A DNA stretch of 38,683 nt, taken from contig JAISMC010000101.1 in NCBI GenBank assembly GCA_031276965.1, forward strand, positions 1 through 38,683, read 5' to 3'. The notes beneath the pieces were generated by a model. The model saw only the letters and a program-made list of their open reading frames with translations, was not told where the DNA came from and ran no database searches. The position numbers and the translations under genes are program-made. Origin of the DNA: Treponema sp. Its GTDB lineage: Bacteria > Spirochaetota > Spirochaetia > Treponematales > Breznakiellaceae. Shown in pieces: positions 8,185 through 16,520 of this stretch; positions within the stretch are counted from its first letter, which is position 1, and every line of letters begins with the position of its first letter.

Positions 8185-9220
8185 GATCATCGAATTTTTC
8201 AAATCGCGGCGGAAGCTGCTCTTTACTGTGGGGAACTTTCAGCAGGTTATCGGGCTGGTGCTGCTCTTTATCATCGCGGCAATAATAAGCCCCGTGGCCC
8301 ACCGGACCGGCCAGAACATCTTCCTTTCCGGGGCGAATTTAACGGACATCATGCGGCAGGTTTCGGAGAAGGGGATCATCGCCCTGGGCATGACCTTTGT
8401 GATCCTCACCGGCGGCATCGACCTCAGCGTCGGATCGGTGCTGGCCCTGTCGGCGACCTTTACGGCCAATACCCTTACCAACTGGAAGACCGATATGTCC
8501 TGGCCCATGGAGATCTGCGTGGTCATCATCATGGCCCTGGCGATCTGCACCGCCTTTGGAACCCTCCAGGGAACCCTCATCGCCAAACTCAAGGTCCAGC
8601 CCTTCATCATCACCCTGGCGGGGATGATCGGCATCCGGGGCTTCGCCCGCTTTCTTACCACCAACGCCAACATCGACATAGGCTTCGGGGATGATATTTC
8701 CTCCCTCTTTGCCAAGACCATACAGAACAAGACCATCGTCATCGCCGCCTTTGCGGCGCTGGCGCTGATCTTCGGCGTCATCCTGGCCAGAACCGTCTTC
8801 GGTCTCCAGGTAAAGTCCGTGGGGGACAATCCCGTGGCCGCCCGTTATGCGGGGCTCCCGGTAACAAAGACCTTGATTTACACCTACGCCATCTCCGGCT
8901 TTCTGGTGGGTATCGCCGGCGTTCTTCACTGCGCCCAGAACCACCAGGGGAACCCCAACGACGGGGTTTCCTACGAGCTGGACGCCATCGCGTCGGTAGT
9001 CATAGGGGGTACCAGCATGTCCGGGGGCAAGGGGACCATCACGGGAACGATCATCGGCGCCTTCATCCTGGGGATCCTAACCAATATTTTCCGTCTCAAA
9101 GGGGTAGACATAAACGTGGAGATGATGTGCAAATCGGTGATTATCGTCATCGCCGTCTGGCTTCAGATGCCCCGCAAAGCGAAGGGCGCCGCCAAGAAGC
9201 AGAGCGCAGGCAGGAACTAA
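8174..9220 (+). CDS. Sugar ABC transporter permease (RbsC family)
   Basis: A 348-aa polytopic inner-membrane protein. The start at 8174 (MGARIIEFFKSRR) is chosen because GAGG lies 9-12 nt upstream and because sequence before it in this frame only repeats the end of the ATPase gene in another frame. Hydrophobic segments run from about residue 22 to 335. Family blocks include GIIALGMTFVILTGGIDLSVGS near the first third and GGTSMSGGKGTITGTIIGA in the C-terminal part. It overlaps the ATPase gene by 11 nt, implying translational coupling, and is followed 40 nt later by the binding protein. Confidence 0.95.
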   Translation: MGARIIEFFKSRRKLLFTVGNFQQVIGLVLLFIIAAIISPVAHRTGQNIFLSGANLTDIMRQVSEKGIIALGMTFVILTGGIDLSVGSVLALSATFTANTLTNWKTDMSWPMEICVVIIMALAICTAFGTLQGTLIAKLKVQPFIITLAGMIGIRGFARFLTTNANIDIGFGDDISSLFAKTIQNKTIVIAAFAALALIFGVILARTVFGLQVKSVGDNPVAARYAGLPVTKTLIYTYAISGFLVGIAGVLHCAQNHQGNPNDGVSYELDAIASVVIGGTSMSGGKGTITGTIIGAFILGILTNIFRLKGVDINVEMMCKSVIIVIAVWLQMPRKAKGAAKKQSAGRN

Positions 9221-9260
9221 CCGGTCCTGGACCGGCTAAACATATTTTTTGGAGGAGAAC

Positions 9261-10220
9261 ATGAAAAAGTTTTTACTGGTTGCTGTGGTATTGTTGATGG
9301 CAGCCTCCCTGGTTTTCGCAGCGGGGCAGAAAGGAGGAAGCGGCAAAAAGCTGGTTATCTTCAGCCAGTGCAACAACGCCGAGCCCTACCGGGCGGCGCA
9401 GAACGCCTCATTCCAGCAGCTCTGGGGCCAGTATCCCGAGGTCCAGTTTGAGATCATGGACGCCCAGCAGGATAACTCCACCCAGGTTTCCCAGATTGAA
9501 ACGGCGATACGCCGCAGTCCCGACCTCTTGATCGTGGCCCCCAACGAAAGGGCGCCCCTTTCGGACGTTATGGGCAAGGCCAAGGCCGCCGGTATCCCCG
9601 TTATCTGTCTTGAGCGGGATATTGTGGATCACAACAACTTTGATACCTGGATCATGTCCGACAACCGGGCCATAGGAAAACTGGCGGGCGAATTCATCGT
9701 CGATTTCCTGACCAAAAAGTACGGAACCCCCAAGGGAAACGTGGTTGACATGCAGGGCCTCCTCGGCGTGGAAGGCGAAGAGAACCGGCGGGAAGGGGCC
9801 TGGGATGTGCTTAGGCAGTATCCCAATATCAAGCAGGTTGCCAAGGCCGAAGCCAAATGGCTTCAGTCCGACGCCCGGGACCGGATGACCGAAATTCTCC
9901 GCGTCCAGCCCCAGATCGACATACTCTACGGCCACAACGATCCCATGGCCATAGGCGCCTACCTGGCCGCCCAGGAACTGGGCCGGGAGAAGGAGATGAT
10001 CTTCATCGGCGTGGACGGCCTTAACGGCGAAGCCGGAGGAATCAAAAAGGTAATCGACGGCGTCCTTGCCGCCACCTTCATCTATCCTCCCTGTACCGAA
10101 AAAGCGGTGGAGATTGGCTACAAGATGATAAGCGATCCCGGCTTCAAACCCGAAAAACAGTACGAAGTTAAGTCCCAGATGATCACCATCGAGAACGCGC
10201 AGCAGCTTTACAAGCCGTAA
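9261..10220 (+). CDS. Periplasmic sugar-binding protein (RbsB-like)
   Basis: A 319-aa exported binding protein of the periplasmic-binding-protein 1 / LacI-like fold. The ATG at 9261 follows GGAGGAGAAC directly; an upstream in-frame TTG at 9249 overlaps that ribosome-binding site and is rejected. The signal peptide is residues 1 to ~20 (MKKFLLVAVVLLMAASLVFA). Typical blocks are ETAIRRSPDLLIVAPNE, AGIPVICLERDI, MSDNRAIGKLAGEF, YGHNDPMAIGAYLAA and FIGVDGLNGEAGG. Last gene of the transporter operon, ended by a hairpin-T-run terminator. Ligand unknown. Confidence 0.94.
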   Translation: MKKFLLVAVVLLMAASLVFAAGQKGGSGKKLVIFSQCNNAEPYRAAQNASFQQLWGQYPEVQFEIMDAQQDNSTQVSQIETAIRRSPDLLIVAPNERAPLSDVMGKAKAAGIPVICLERDIVDHNNFDTWIMSDNRAIGKLAGEFIVDFLTKKYGTPKGNVVDMQGLLGVEGEENRREGAWDVLRQYPNIKQVAKAEAKWLQSDARDRMTEILRVQPQIDILYGHNDPMAIGAYLAAQELGREKEMIFIGVDGLNGEAGGIKKVIDGVLAATFIYPPCTEKAVEIGYKMISDPGFKPEKQYEVKSQMITIENAQQLYKP

Positions 10221-10240
10221 TTTTTACCGGAATCTGCCAT

Positions 10241-10270
10241 AAAGGGACTGTCTCTGACGGTCCCTTTTTT
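10241..10270 (+). terminator. Intrinsic terminator of the sugar ABC operon
   Basis: AAAGGGAC (10241-10248) and its complement GTCCCTTT (10260-10267) form an 8-bp stem around an 11-nt loop, running into a T-tract, 20 nt after the binding-protein stop codon. Confidence 0.8.
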
Positions 10271-10300
10271 ATGACCCTCCGGTGTATTATACTATACATG

Positions 10301-11479
10301 ATGGGTGATACGATTTCCCTTTGCCTGCACAATGGTACGGTAATGACCGGTTTTGCCGCCATGGAAAACTGCGCCGTCCTTATTGAAGAGGGCAAGGTGG
10401 CCGATGTTTTTTCAAAAAAGCGCTTTGAACAAAAACACTTTGGTCCCGGCGTCAAGATTATCGATATTGGAGGAGCCTATATAGCTCCCGGTTTTATTGA
10501 TACCCACATTCACGGTTTCGGCGGCTATGGAACCGACGACGCCTCCACCGGTTCGGCGCTGGAGATGTCCCGGCTCCTCTGCCGCTGCGGGGTAACCGCA
10601 TTCAATCCCACCCTCTACCCTTCGGAACCCGAAGAGATGCTCAAGGCGGTGGCCAATACCGCCGCCGCCATAGGCCGCGAAGAGGGCGCCCGGATCATGG
10701 GGCTGCATCTGGAGGGGCCCTTCATCTCCCCGGAACGCCTGGGGGTGCAGAAGCCGGAGACCGTAAGGGCCGTGGATATTTCCCTGATGGAACAACTCTG
10801 GCAGGCCGCGGAGGGACATATTGTAAACATGACCGTAGCTCCGGAACTAAAGGGTATGCGGGAGCTGGCCCTGTACTGTATCAAGAAGGGGATCATCCTC
10901 CAGGCGGGACATACCAATGCAAAGTACGAAAATATGGTAGAGGGGATGCAGGCGGGGATACTCCACAGTACCCATCTCTTCAACGCCATGAGCAGGCTGG
11001 ATCACCGGAACCCCAATGCGGTGGGGGCGATCCTTACCCATCCGGAGATGTCCTGCGAGATCATCGCCGACGGCTGTCATGTCCACCCCGATCTTTTTAA
11101 GCTGCTCCTGCATGACAAGCCCACCGACAAGATTATACTGATCACCGACGGCCTTAAACCGACGGAGCAGGAAGAGGGGCCCTTCTTCGCCAACCGGGAA
11201 GAGGTGGTTTTCCACGACGGCCTCTTCCACCGTAAAATAGACGATGTCATTGCCGGTTCCGGCCTTACCATGATCCGGGGGGTTAAAAACCTGGTGTCCT
11301 TCGGGTTCAGCGTGGAAGATGCGGTAAAGGCGGCCTCCTCCAACCCCGCCCGGGTGATGCGCTATATCCGCAAGGGGACTATCATCCCCGGCAGCGATGC
11401 GGACCTTACGGTGTTTGACCGTAAGTTTGAGGTACAGATCGTCCTTGTAGGAGGGAAGATTAAATTCAATAATCTTTAG
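10301..11479 (+). CDS. nagA: N-acetylglucosamine-6-phosphate deacetylase
   Basis: A 392-aa amidohydrolase that converts GlcNAc-6-P to glucosamine-6-P and acetate. Metal and catalytic residues are present: H69/H71 (DTHIHG), E138 (LHLEGPF), H204 (AGHTN), H225 (STHLFNAM) and the catalytic Asp283 (LITDG). I place the start at 10301 because TATACT (10288-10293) ends 7 nt before it and no ribosome-binding site exists; ATGs at 10298 and 10271 are in frame, but the latter lies at the end of the preceding terminator. nagB follows after ~100 nt. The upstream sugar transporter is separated by a terminator, so shared function is only suggested. Confidence 0.94.
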   Translation: MGDTISLCLHNGTVMTGFAAMENCAVLIEEGKVADVFSKKRFEQKHFGPGVKIIDIGGAYIAPGFIDTHIHGFGGYGTDDASTGSALEMSRLLCRCGVTAFNPTLYPSEPEEMLKAVANTAAAIGREEGARIMGLHLEGPFISPERLGVQKPETVRAVDISLMEQLWQAAEGHIVNMTVAPELKGMRELALYCIKKGIILQAGHTNAKYENMVEGMQAGILHSTHLFNAMSRLDHRNPNAVGAILTHPEMSCEIIADGCHVHPDLFKLLLHDKPTDKIILITDGLKPTEQEEGPFFANREEVVFHDGLFHRKIDDVIAGSGLTMIRGVKNLVSFGFSVEDAVKAASSNPARVMRYIRKGTIIPGSDADLTVFDRKFEVQIVLVGGKIKFNNL

Positions 11480-11516
11480 AGGCTTTTCCAAAACTAAGCG
11501 GGTTTTGGAAAAAGCT
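11480..11516 (+). repeat. Dispersed palindrome, single hairpin (third-hairpin type)
   Basis: GCTTTTCCAAAAC and GTTTTGGAAAAAGC pair around a short loop, between nagA and nagB. It closely resembles the third hairpin of the elements at 264-298 and 24496-24530. It could modulate nagA/nagB read-through. Confidence 0.6.
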
Positions 11517-11582
11517 CTTTAAGAAGAAGTTTTAAGGCGTCTGCATTAAAACGCTATTTTTAATTTTTTAGAGGAAGGTTTT

Positions 11583-12368
11583 ATGCGTCTTGTCATTCAT
11601 AAGGATTACGAAAAGGCCTGTGTCTGGACGGCCCGGTACATTGCAAACCGGATCAATAAATTCAATCCCGGGCCGGACAAGCCCTTTGTCCTCGGGCTGC
11701 CCACAGGTTCAAGTCCCCTGGGGATCTACCAGGAACTTATACGGCTGTGGCAGGAACGGCAGGTTTCGTTTTCTCAGGTGGTTACCTTCAACATGGACGA
11801 ATACGTGGGCCTCGGAGCGGAACATCCCCAGAGTTACCATGCTTTTATGTGGAATAATTTCTTTAGTCATGTGGATATTGATAAAAAAAACGTCCATATT
11901 CTGAACGGCACAGCGGAGGATCTAAAGGCCGAATGCAAAGCCTACGAGGAGCGTATCGCCTCCTTTGGGGGGATAGAACTGTTTCTCGGCGGAATGGGCG
12001 CCGACGGCCACATTGCCTTTAACGAACCCGGATCTTCCCTCCATTCCCGGACCAGGGTAAAGGTCCTTGCCTGGAACACCCGCACTGCCAACGCCCGTTT
12101 CTTTGGGGGAGATCCCGAAGCGGTACCCGCCACCGCCCTTACCGTGGGGGTGGGAACCATTACGGACGCCCGGGAGGTGCTTCTCCTGGTAAGCGGTCAT
12201 GCCAAGGCCCGGGCGCTCCAGGCCGTCGTCGAAAATGGGATCAACCACATGTGGACCGCCTCCTGCCTGCAGAACCATCCCCGGGCCATTATCGTCTGCG
12301 ACGAAGCGGCCGCCGACGAATTAAAGGCCGGTACCGTGCGGTACTTCAGAGACAGTGAAGCTTTTTAA
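11583..12368 (+). CDS. nagB: Glucosamine-6-phosphate deaminase
   Basis: A 261-aa enzyme that turns glucosamine-6-P into fructose-6-P and ammonia. The active-site residues match the E. coli enzyme in kind and position: D72 (FNMDEYVGL), D141, H143 and E148 ([12 protein letters not shown]), plus the phosphate loop [11 protein letters not shown] (39-49). Length is close to the usual 266. A ribosome-binding site (gaggaagg) lies a few nt before the ATG. With nagA it forms the standard amino-sugar catabolic pair; the intervening ~100 nt holds a palindromic repeat and an AT-rich stretch that might carry a separate promoter. Confidence 0.96.
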   Translation: MRLVIHKDYEKACVWTARYIANRINKFNPGPDKPFVLGLPTGSSPLGIYQELIRLWQERQVSFSQVVTFNMDEYVGLGAEHPQSYHAFMWNNFFSHVDIDKKNVHILNGTAEDLKAECKAYEERIASFGGIELFLGGMGADGHIAFNEPGSSLHSRTRVKVLAWNTRTANARFFGGDPEAVPATALTVGVGTITDAREVLLLVSGHAKARALQAVVENGINHMWTASCLQNHPRAIIVCDEAAADELKAGTVRYFRDSEAF

Positions 12369-12407
12369 GGATCGGTCCCCCGGACGAAATTCATCCTAAA
12401 GCCTTGG

Positions 12408-12435
12408 TTGACAAAGCCCCTCCCTTTCCTATAAT
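12408..12435 (+). promoter_or_regulatory. Strong sigma-70 promoter for infA
   Basis: Perfect TTGACA (12408-12413) and perfect TATAAT (12430-12435) are separated by 16 bp. The start near 12442 would give infA an unusually long leader of about 190 nt. Confidence 0.8.
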
Positions 12436-12634
12436 AGAGTTGTTCGGAAACTTCTGCTTTCCGTCGAACCAAGTTCGTTAACAGCCGCCCAAAAACAGCA
12501 AAAATGTGGATTTCGTCAAGAAGTCCGCGTTTTTTGGGAGACCTGTGGCGGACTATAGTCCGCGAGAACCAGCCTGGTTCCCGGACAAGTCCAATAGAAC
12601 ATGCCCGCGGGAACCGGCGCGCCAAGGAGTTACA
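12436..12634 (+). promoter_or_regulatory. Long structured leader of infA
   Basis: This untranslated stretch holds several inverted repeats: GTTCGGAAA...TTTCCG-TCGAAC near 12439-12466, a perfect 16-bp palindrome GCGGACTATAGTCCGC (12548-12563), GAACCA-GCC-TGGTTC (12566-12580) and CCCGCGGG (12604-12611). The first hairpin starts like the repeat at 36211-36242. No recognised riboswitch class or leader peptide is evident. It could be a folding leader or attenuator. Confidence 0.45.
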
Positions 12635-12859
12635 GTGGCTAAAGAAGAAGCTATCGAAGTTGAAGGGGTTGTCAAGGAAGCTCTCCCCAATACCATGTTC
12701 AGGGTTGAGCTTGATAACCAGAACGGCCACCTTATACTAGCCCATCTTTCCGGTAAGATGCGCAAGCATTATATCCGCATAGTCCCCGGAGACCGGGTGC
12801 GGATCGCCCTTTCCCCCTACGATTTAAGCCGGGGCCGGATCATATACCGGGAACGGTAA
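12635..12859 (+). CDS. infA: Translation initiation factor IF-1
   Basis: A 74-aa S1/OB-fold protein that binds the ribosomal A site during initiation. It reads [44 protein letters not shown] and [19 protein letters not shown], matching IF-1 along its full length. It begins with GTG, supported by AAGGAG 6 nt upstream; the same frame is open further upstream, but that sequence is non-homologous leader. Preceded by a strong promoter and long leader. Confidence 0.96.
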   Translation: MAKEEAIEVEGVVKEALPNTMFRVELDNQNGHLILAHLSGKMRKHYIRIVPGDRVRIALSPYDLSRGRIIYRER

Positions 12860-12917
12860 ATCCCTCGTCCCGCCGGAAATTTAACTTAACGGAAAAATTC
12901 AGCCCCTCGAGCCGGTT

Positions 12918-13442
12918 TCAAGCCCCGGCTGGTTTTGAAACGGCCTCTTTTAAAAAAACCCAGGTGCTTCCCGTCCCCCCGTCCTGGACGCCGCTGTGTC
13001 CGCTTTCTCCCGCAAATGGACAGCGCTCGATAAATTCCCTGGAGGTCCGTTTCAAAACCGCCTCCCCCTCGGAGTGGTTTCCCTTTCCGTGGATGATGAG
13101 CAGCTTCTCAAGGCGCTGATTCCGGGCATTGCGGAAAAATCCATCCATGACGGTCCAGGCTTCATCCCTGGTAAGATTGTGAAGATCCAGCACCGCATCG
13201 GGTTTTTTCTTGAGCAGCCGGCGGCGGCGTTCTGCGGCGCAGACCCTGGGGTTTTCCCCGGAAACCGCCCTGCCGCCGAAGGCCGGATCTTCCGCTCCGG
13301 CATCCCCGCCGTAAATGTTCTTTTTTTGAAGCCGCTGTTTTTCTCCCGGGGAGGATTCCGGCAAAGCCGCGGGGCCTGTTTTTCCTGCGGAAGATCCCGC
13401 GACCCGCCTATCCCATTCATCCAAAATAGACCCAAAATCCAT
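12918..13442 (-). CDS. Small Smr-domain protein
   Basis: A 174-aa protein with a charged, low-complexity N-terminal half and a C-terminal Smr domain (~82-168), related to the nuclease domain at the end of MutS2. Landmarks are LDLHNLTRDEAW (DLH, 86-88), IIHGKGNHS (HGKG, 118-121) and GGTGSTWVFLK (155-165). Family members nick DNA or cleave mRNA during ribosome rescue or recombination control; which applies is unknown. It lies upstream of nothing co-directional except the Bat cluster behind it, with its stop facing infA. Confidence 0.88.
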   Translation of the reverse strand: MDFGSILDEWDRRVAGSSAGKTGPAALPESSPGEKQRLQKKNIYGGDAGAEDPAFGGRAVSGENPRVCAAERRRRLLKKKPDAVLDLHNLTRDEAWTVMDGFFRNARNQRLEKLLIIHGKGNHSEGEAVLKRTSREFIERCPFAGESGHSGVQDGGTGSTWVFLKEAVSKPAGA

Positions 13443-13478
13443 GGTAAACTTTTCTCACTCCCGGCGGCTCCAAAGAGC

Positions 13479-14972
13479 CTAATAGTACACCAGATTTTCC
13501 CGAAGCACCCATCCGGCGTTTCCCTCCGCAGACTCCACGTAGACCCAGGAATCAGCCTCAGCCCGTACCGCGGCGGGTAACCCCTCGGGAAAACGGAAAT
13601 CCTCCGCCCCCAGAACATCGGGTACCCGGTATGCCGCGCAGGCCCGGAGAACTGCCCTAGGGGTCCGGTCCAGGAATCTGTCCGCAAGGCCCGCCAATCC
13701 CGTCAAGAGGACCAGCGCCGGCACTGCTATTATGTACTTATAACCCCGGGAAAGGCCGGAGGTTACCCGTTTTTTCAGCCTGGCTGTTCCCAGAACACCC
13801 AGGGGGATCAGGGCGGCAATGCTTATCAAAAGGAGGAATACCGGGGGCCGCCGCTTCTCGTCCTCCGTATCTTCTATGCCCAGCGCCTGTTCCGCTTCCC
13901 GGCGGAGGGGTGTCAGGGTAAAACCGGCAAGATGATCTCCTTCATTTTTACGGAGCAGCGCCAGGGCTTCGGGGCGGCGGCCCTGATCCCACAGAGCCCG
14001 GGCTGCCCCGGCGTTACGCCGGTATGCGTTCCGGAATAAAAGGGGCGGCGATCTTTCGGGAAAGGGTCCGGCGGCCCTGCCGGAATCCGCCGCCAAAACT
14101 CCGGCTTCCGCTCCGGCGGCGGATTTTGGCCTGGAAACGGCGCCGGGCGGAGGATCCGCCGCTTCGCTACCGGTCCGGCCGGCAGCGGCTGGACCCGTTT
14201 CCGGTTTACCCAATACGACCCGGAGGCGGATACCGGGAATATTCAGATTAACGCCGCTATAGTGGACATGGGGAAAGACCAGAGAAAGATCCGCCCCCTC
14301 CAGGGGAATGATTCTGAGGCGGAAGACGACTCCCCGTTCCGCCTCCGGGGCGGAGACCGGCAGTTCCTCAAGCACCGCCTGTTCCATTACCGCCAGGTTA
14401 AGGGGAAAGCTGCCGGACCGGGGCAGCCGGGGGTCCCAATCGGAAAGGACCAGAGCCAGTTCCGCCCGCTCCCCCGTTTTAAGTTCCAACCCTTCCCCAA
14501 GGGGCTCCGGCGAAGACAGTAATTCCCACCGCAGCCGGGGCTTGTACTCCCGGTCAACTCCGTCCTCCCAGCGGACCCGGAAAACCAGAGGCGATGTACG
14601 GGCCCGGTTATCGGGGGTGATAATTTCAAAAGCATTGAGGAGAAATTCTCCGGCCCGGTTCGGAATAAAGGTAAATTCCACCGCTGTCCACCGTTCATTG
14701 GAGGCCCACCGGGCCAGGCGGGACTCGGTACGGACCCGTTCCAGGCTAAGCGCCGGAGGCAGCTCCGGGGGACGGACCGTAACCTCCGGCGGAACCGGAT
14801 GAGCCACCAGGATCGAAACCGTCCAAGGGGCGCCGCGGATGGGATTTTCGGGAGAAGTCCATACCAGTACCGAAAGGTCCTTTCCGTACAGGGGAAGAGA
14901 ACAGAGTAAGAGAAGGCCTAATAATCCGGACCTAAAGAAGAATCCGCCTCGGTCCATTCCCGGCTTTTCCAT
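13479..14972 (-). CDS. BatD-like membrane protein with C-terminal SH3-like region
   Basis: A 497-aa exported, membrane-anchored protein. A signal segment (FFFRSGLLGLLLLCSLPLYG) is followed by beta-rich, Ig-like stretches typical of BatD. Then come a Pro/Ala-rich linker, two hydrophobic helices (about residues 373-395 and 408-430) and a C-terminal tail ending in WVYVESAEGNAGWVLRENL, which resembles a bacterial SH3 domain. The start is supported by AAGGAG 8 nt upstream and gives a 55-nt overlap with the preceding TPR gene. Last gene of the Bat operon. Assignment rests mainly on operon position and topology. Confidence 0.7.
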   Translation of the reverse strand: MEKPGMDRGGFFFRSGLLGLLLLCSLPLYGKDLSVLVWTSPENPIRGAPWTVSILVAHPVPPEVTVRPPELPPALSLERVRTESRLARWASNERWTAVEFTFIPNRAGEFLLNAFEIITPDNRARTSPLVFRVRWEDGVDREYKPRLRWELLSSPEPLGEGLELKTGERAELALVLSDWDPRLPRSGSFPLNLAVMEQAVLEELPVSAPEAERGVVFRLRIIPLEGADLSLVFPHVHYSGVNLNIPGIRLRVVLGKPETGPAAAGRTGSEAADPPPGAVSRPKSAAGAEAGVLAADSGRAAGPFPERSPPLLFRNAYRRNAGAARALWDQGRRPEALALLRKNEGDHLAGFTLTPLRREAEQALGIEDTEDEKRRPPVFLLLISIAALIPLGVLGTARLKKRVTSGLSRGYKYIIAVPALVLLTGLAGLADRFLDRTPRAVLRACAAYRVPDVLGAEDFRFPEGLPAAVRAEADSWVYVESAEGNAGWVLRENLVYY

Positions 14973-15517
14973 TGGCTCTGCTCCTTTTCGCGGATATACT
15001 CGAAGAGGGTTTCATTTTTCCCGCCCCCGGATATCTTTACCGGCGCTTCCGCCTCCGCTCCGGCCCGGACCAGGGAGAGGAGACTTAACTCCAGGTTCCG
15101 TTTTGCCTCAAGGCGGCTGCCATCAAGCTCCAGGGCGCCCCTAAACTGTTCCGCCGCTTCGATATAGTCTCCCTTCTCAAAACAGATCACCCCCGTATTG
15201 TAACGGATCCGGTACAGCAGTTCCCGGTGGCTTTCCAGGGGCAGAAACTTGAGGGCTTCCTCCGCCGCGGCAAAACGTTCCTGGGCGGCGTTCCCTTCGT
15301 TAAGGGAGAGGTACACCAGCGCAAGGCCGTATTCCCCATAGGGTACGGCCTGGGGAAAGCGGAGCGATTCCGTATAAGAAACGATGGCTTTGGTATAGAG
15401 GCCCCGGGAATGAAAAAAATTCCCTTCCATAACGAGGAGCCGCCCTGAAAAGCGGGAACAGCTTCCCAGCAGGAAAATTCCCCAGAGCAGGCGCCGGAGT
15501 TTACTCTTTCCTGCCAT
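14918..15517 (-). CDS. TPR lipoprotein of the Bat cluster (BatE/BatC-like)
   Basis: A 199-aa protein with a lipobox-like N-terminus (LLWGIFLLGSC; lipidated Cys probably at residue 19), followed by tetratricopeptide-like helices (GNFFHSRGLYTKAIVSYTESL; YNTGVICFEKGDYIEAAEQFRGALEL). It probably scaffolds the vWA proteins at the periplasmic face. A ribosome-binding site (ggagaaagg) precedes the ATG. It overlaps the upstream vWA gene by 17 nt and the downstream BatD gene by 55 nt. Bat naming differs between spirochetes and Bacteroides, so no symbol is given. Confidence 0.75.
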   Translation of the reverse strand: MAGKSKLRRLLWGIFLLGSCSRFSGRLLVMEGNFFHSRGLYTKAIVSYTESLRFPQAVPYGEYGLALVYLSLNEGNAAQERFAAAEEALKFLPLESHRELLYRIRYNTGVICFEKGDYIEAAEQFRGALELDGSRLEAKRNLELSLLSLVRAGAEAEAPVKISGGGKNETLFEYIREKEQSQWKSREWTEADSSLGPDY

Positions 15518-16520
15518 ATCCTTTCTCCAAAAATTTCGCTATCCCCAGGGCGGCAAGACCGGCGATAACAAAGAGATGCCACTGGGGCCGGGGCTCCCGC
15601 CGGTAACCCCGGGCGGCTTCGGCGGCGCCGGAGGATGTAAGATAGTCTATCAGAACCGGCACAGCGTCACTTCTGTTACCGTCGACATAGAGACCGCCGG
15701 TCCGTTCCGCGGCGCTGCGCAGGGCTCCGCTCCGCAGGCTGCTGAACACCGGGGCGCCGCCCTCGTTCTGGAGAAAGTCTCCGCCCATGGGAACCGGCCC
15801 CCCCGCTTCGGAACCAAGCCCCAGGGCAATTACCCGGATGTCCGCTGCCTTGGCCCGGTCAAGGGCGGCGTTCAAGGAACCCGACAGGGGCTCCCCATCG
15901 GAAAAGAGGATGATCTCCCGGCGGGCCGGCAGCGTATCCTGAAAGGCGGAACAGGCGGCGTCCAAAAGCTTTTCCAGATTAGTTCCCCTGCCGGTAATGG
16001 CGGAACCGGACAGCGCATTGAGGAAGTTGATTACCGCCTCGGTGTCACCGGTTAGGGGAACCGCCAGAATGCCGCTTCCCTTACCTATGGCAACGCCAAA
16101 GCGTATCCCCGGAGAAGCGCTTACCAGCTCCCTGGCCACCGCCGCCCCCCGGTCCATCCGGGAGAGACCCTCTCCGCCGGAGGTCTTCAGAGACGGGGAC
16201 AAATCCTGTACATCCATGCTGCGGGACAGATCCAGAGCCAACACCACATCAATCCCCCGGCGTATCTCCGGGACAACCCTGGTTCCCCAGCGGGGACCGG
16301 CGAGGGCGGTAATCATCAAACATAAAAAGAGGACAAAGAAAAAAAGTGAAAAAATAAACCGGAGGCGGATCTCCCGGACTCCCCCCGCCGGGGCAGAGCG
16401 GGACAGGAGGACCAGAAGGCTCCGGCGCCGGTAATAATGCAAAGAGGCAAAACCGAAGGCGGGGATCACGATAAAAAGGATAAAGAGAAGCCGGGGATTG
16501 TCAAAACCTGCGCCTTTCAT
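15501..16520 (-). CDS. vWA-domain membrane protein (BatB-like)
   Basis: A 339-aa protein with two N-terminal hydrophobic segments (about residues 10-27 and 50-70), a von Willebrand A domain and a final transmembrane helix (WHLFVIAGLAALGIAKFL). The metal-binding MIDAS motif is intact as DLSRSMD, with FSDGEPLSG further on. It overlaps the preceding vWA gene by 4 nt (ATGA type). In Bat systems paired vWA proteins are thought to work with a MoxR ATPase in envelope stress or protein maturation; the exact substrate is unknown. Confidence 0.88.
   Translation of the reverse strand: MKGAGFDNPRLLFILFIVIPAFGFASLHYYRRRSLLVLLSRSAPAGGVREIRLRFIFSLFFFVLFLCLMITALAGPRWGTRVVPEIRRGIDVVLALDLSRSMDVQDLSPSLKTSGGEGLSRMDRGAAVARELVSASPGIRFGVAIGKGSGILAVPLTGDTEAVINFLNALSGSAITGRGTNLEKLLDAACSAFQDTLPARREIILFSDGEPLSGSLNAALDRAKAADIRVIALGLGSEAGGPVPMGGDFLQNEGGAPVFSSLRSGALRSAAERTGGLYVDGNRSDAVPVLIDYLTSSGAAEAARGYRREPRPQWHLFVIAGLAALGIAKFLEKGYGRKE

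Noticed and set aside
12369-12634. Small leader-peptide genes upstream of infA
   Set aside because: Short open frames exist but lack ribosome-binding sites and codon patterns; the palindromes are the clearer signal.
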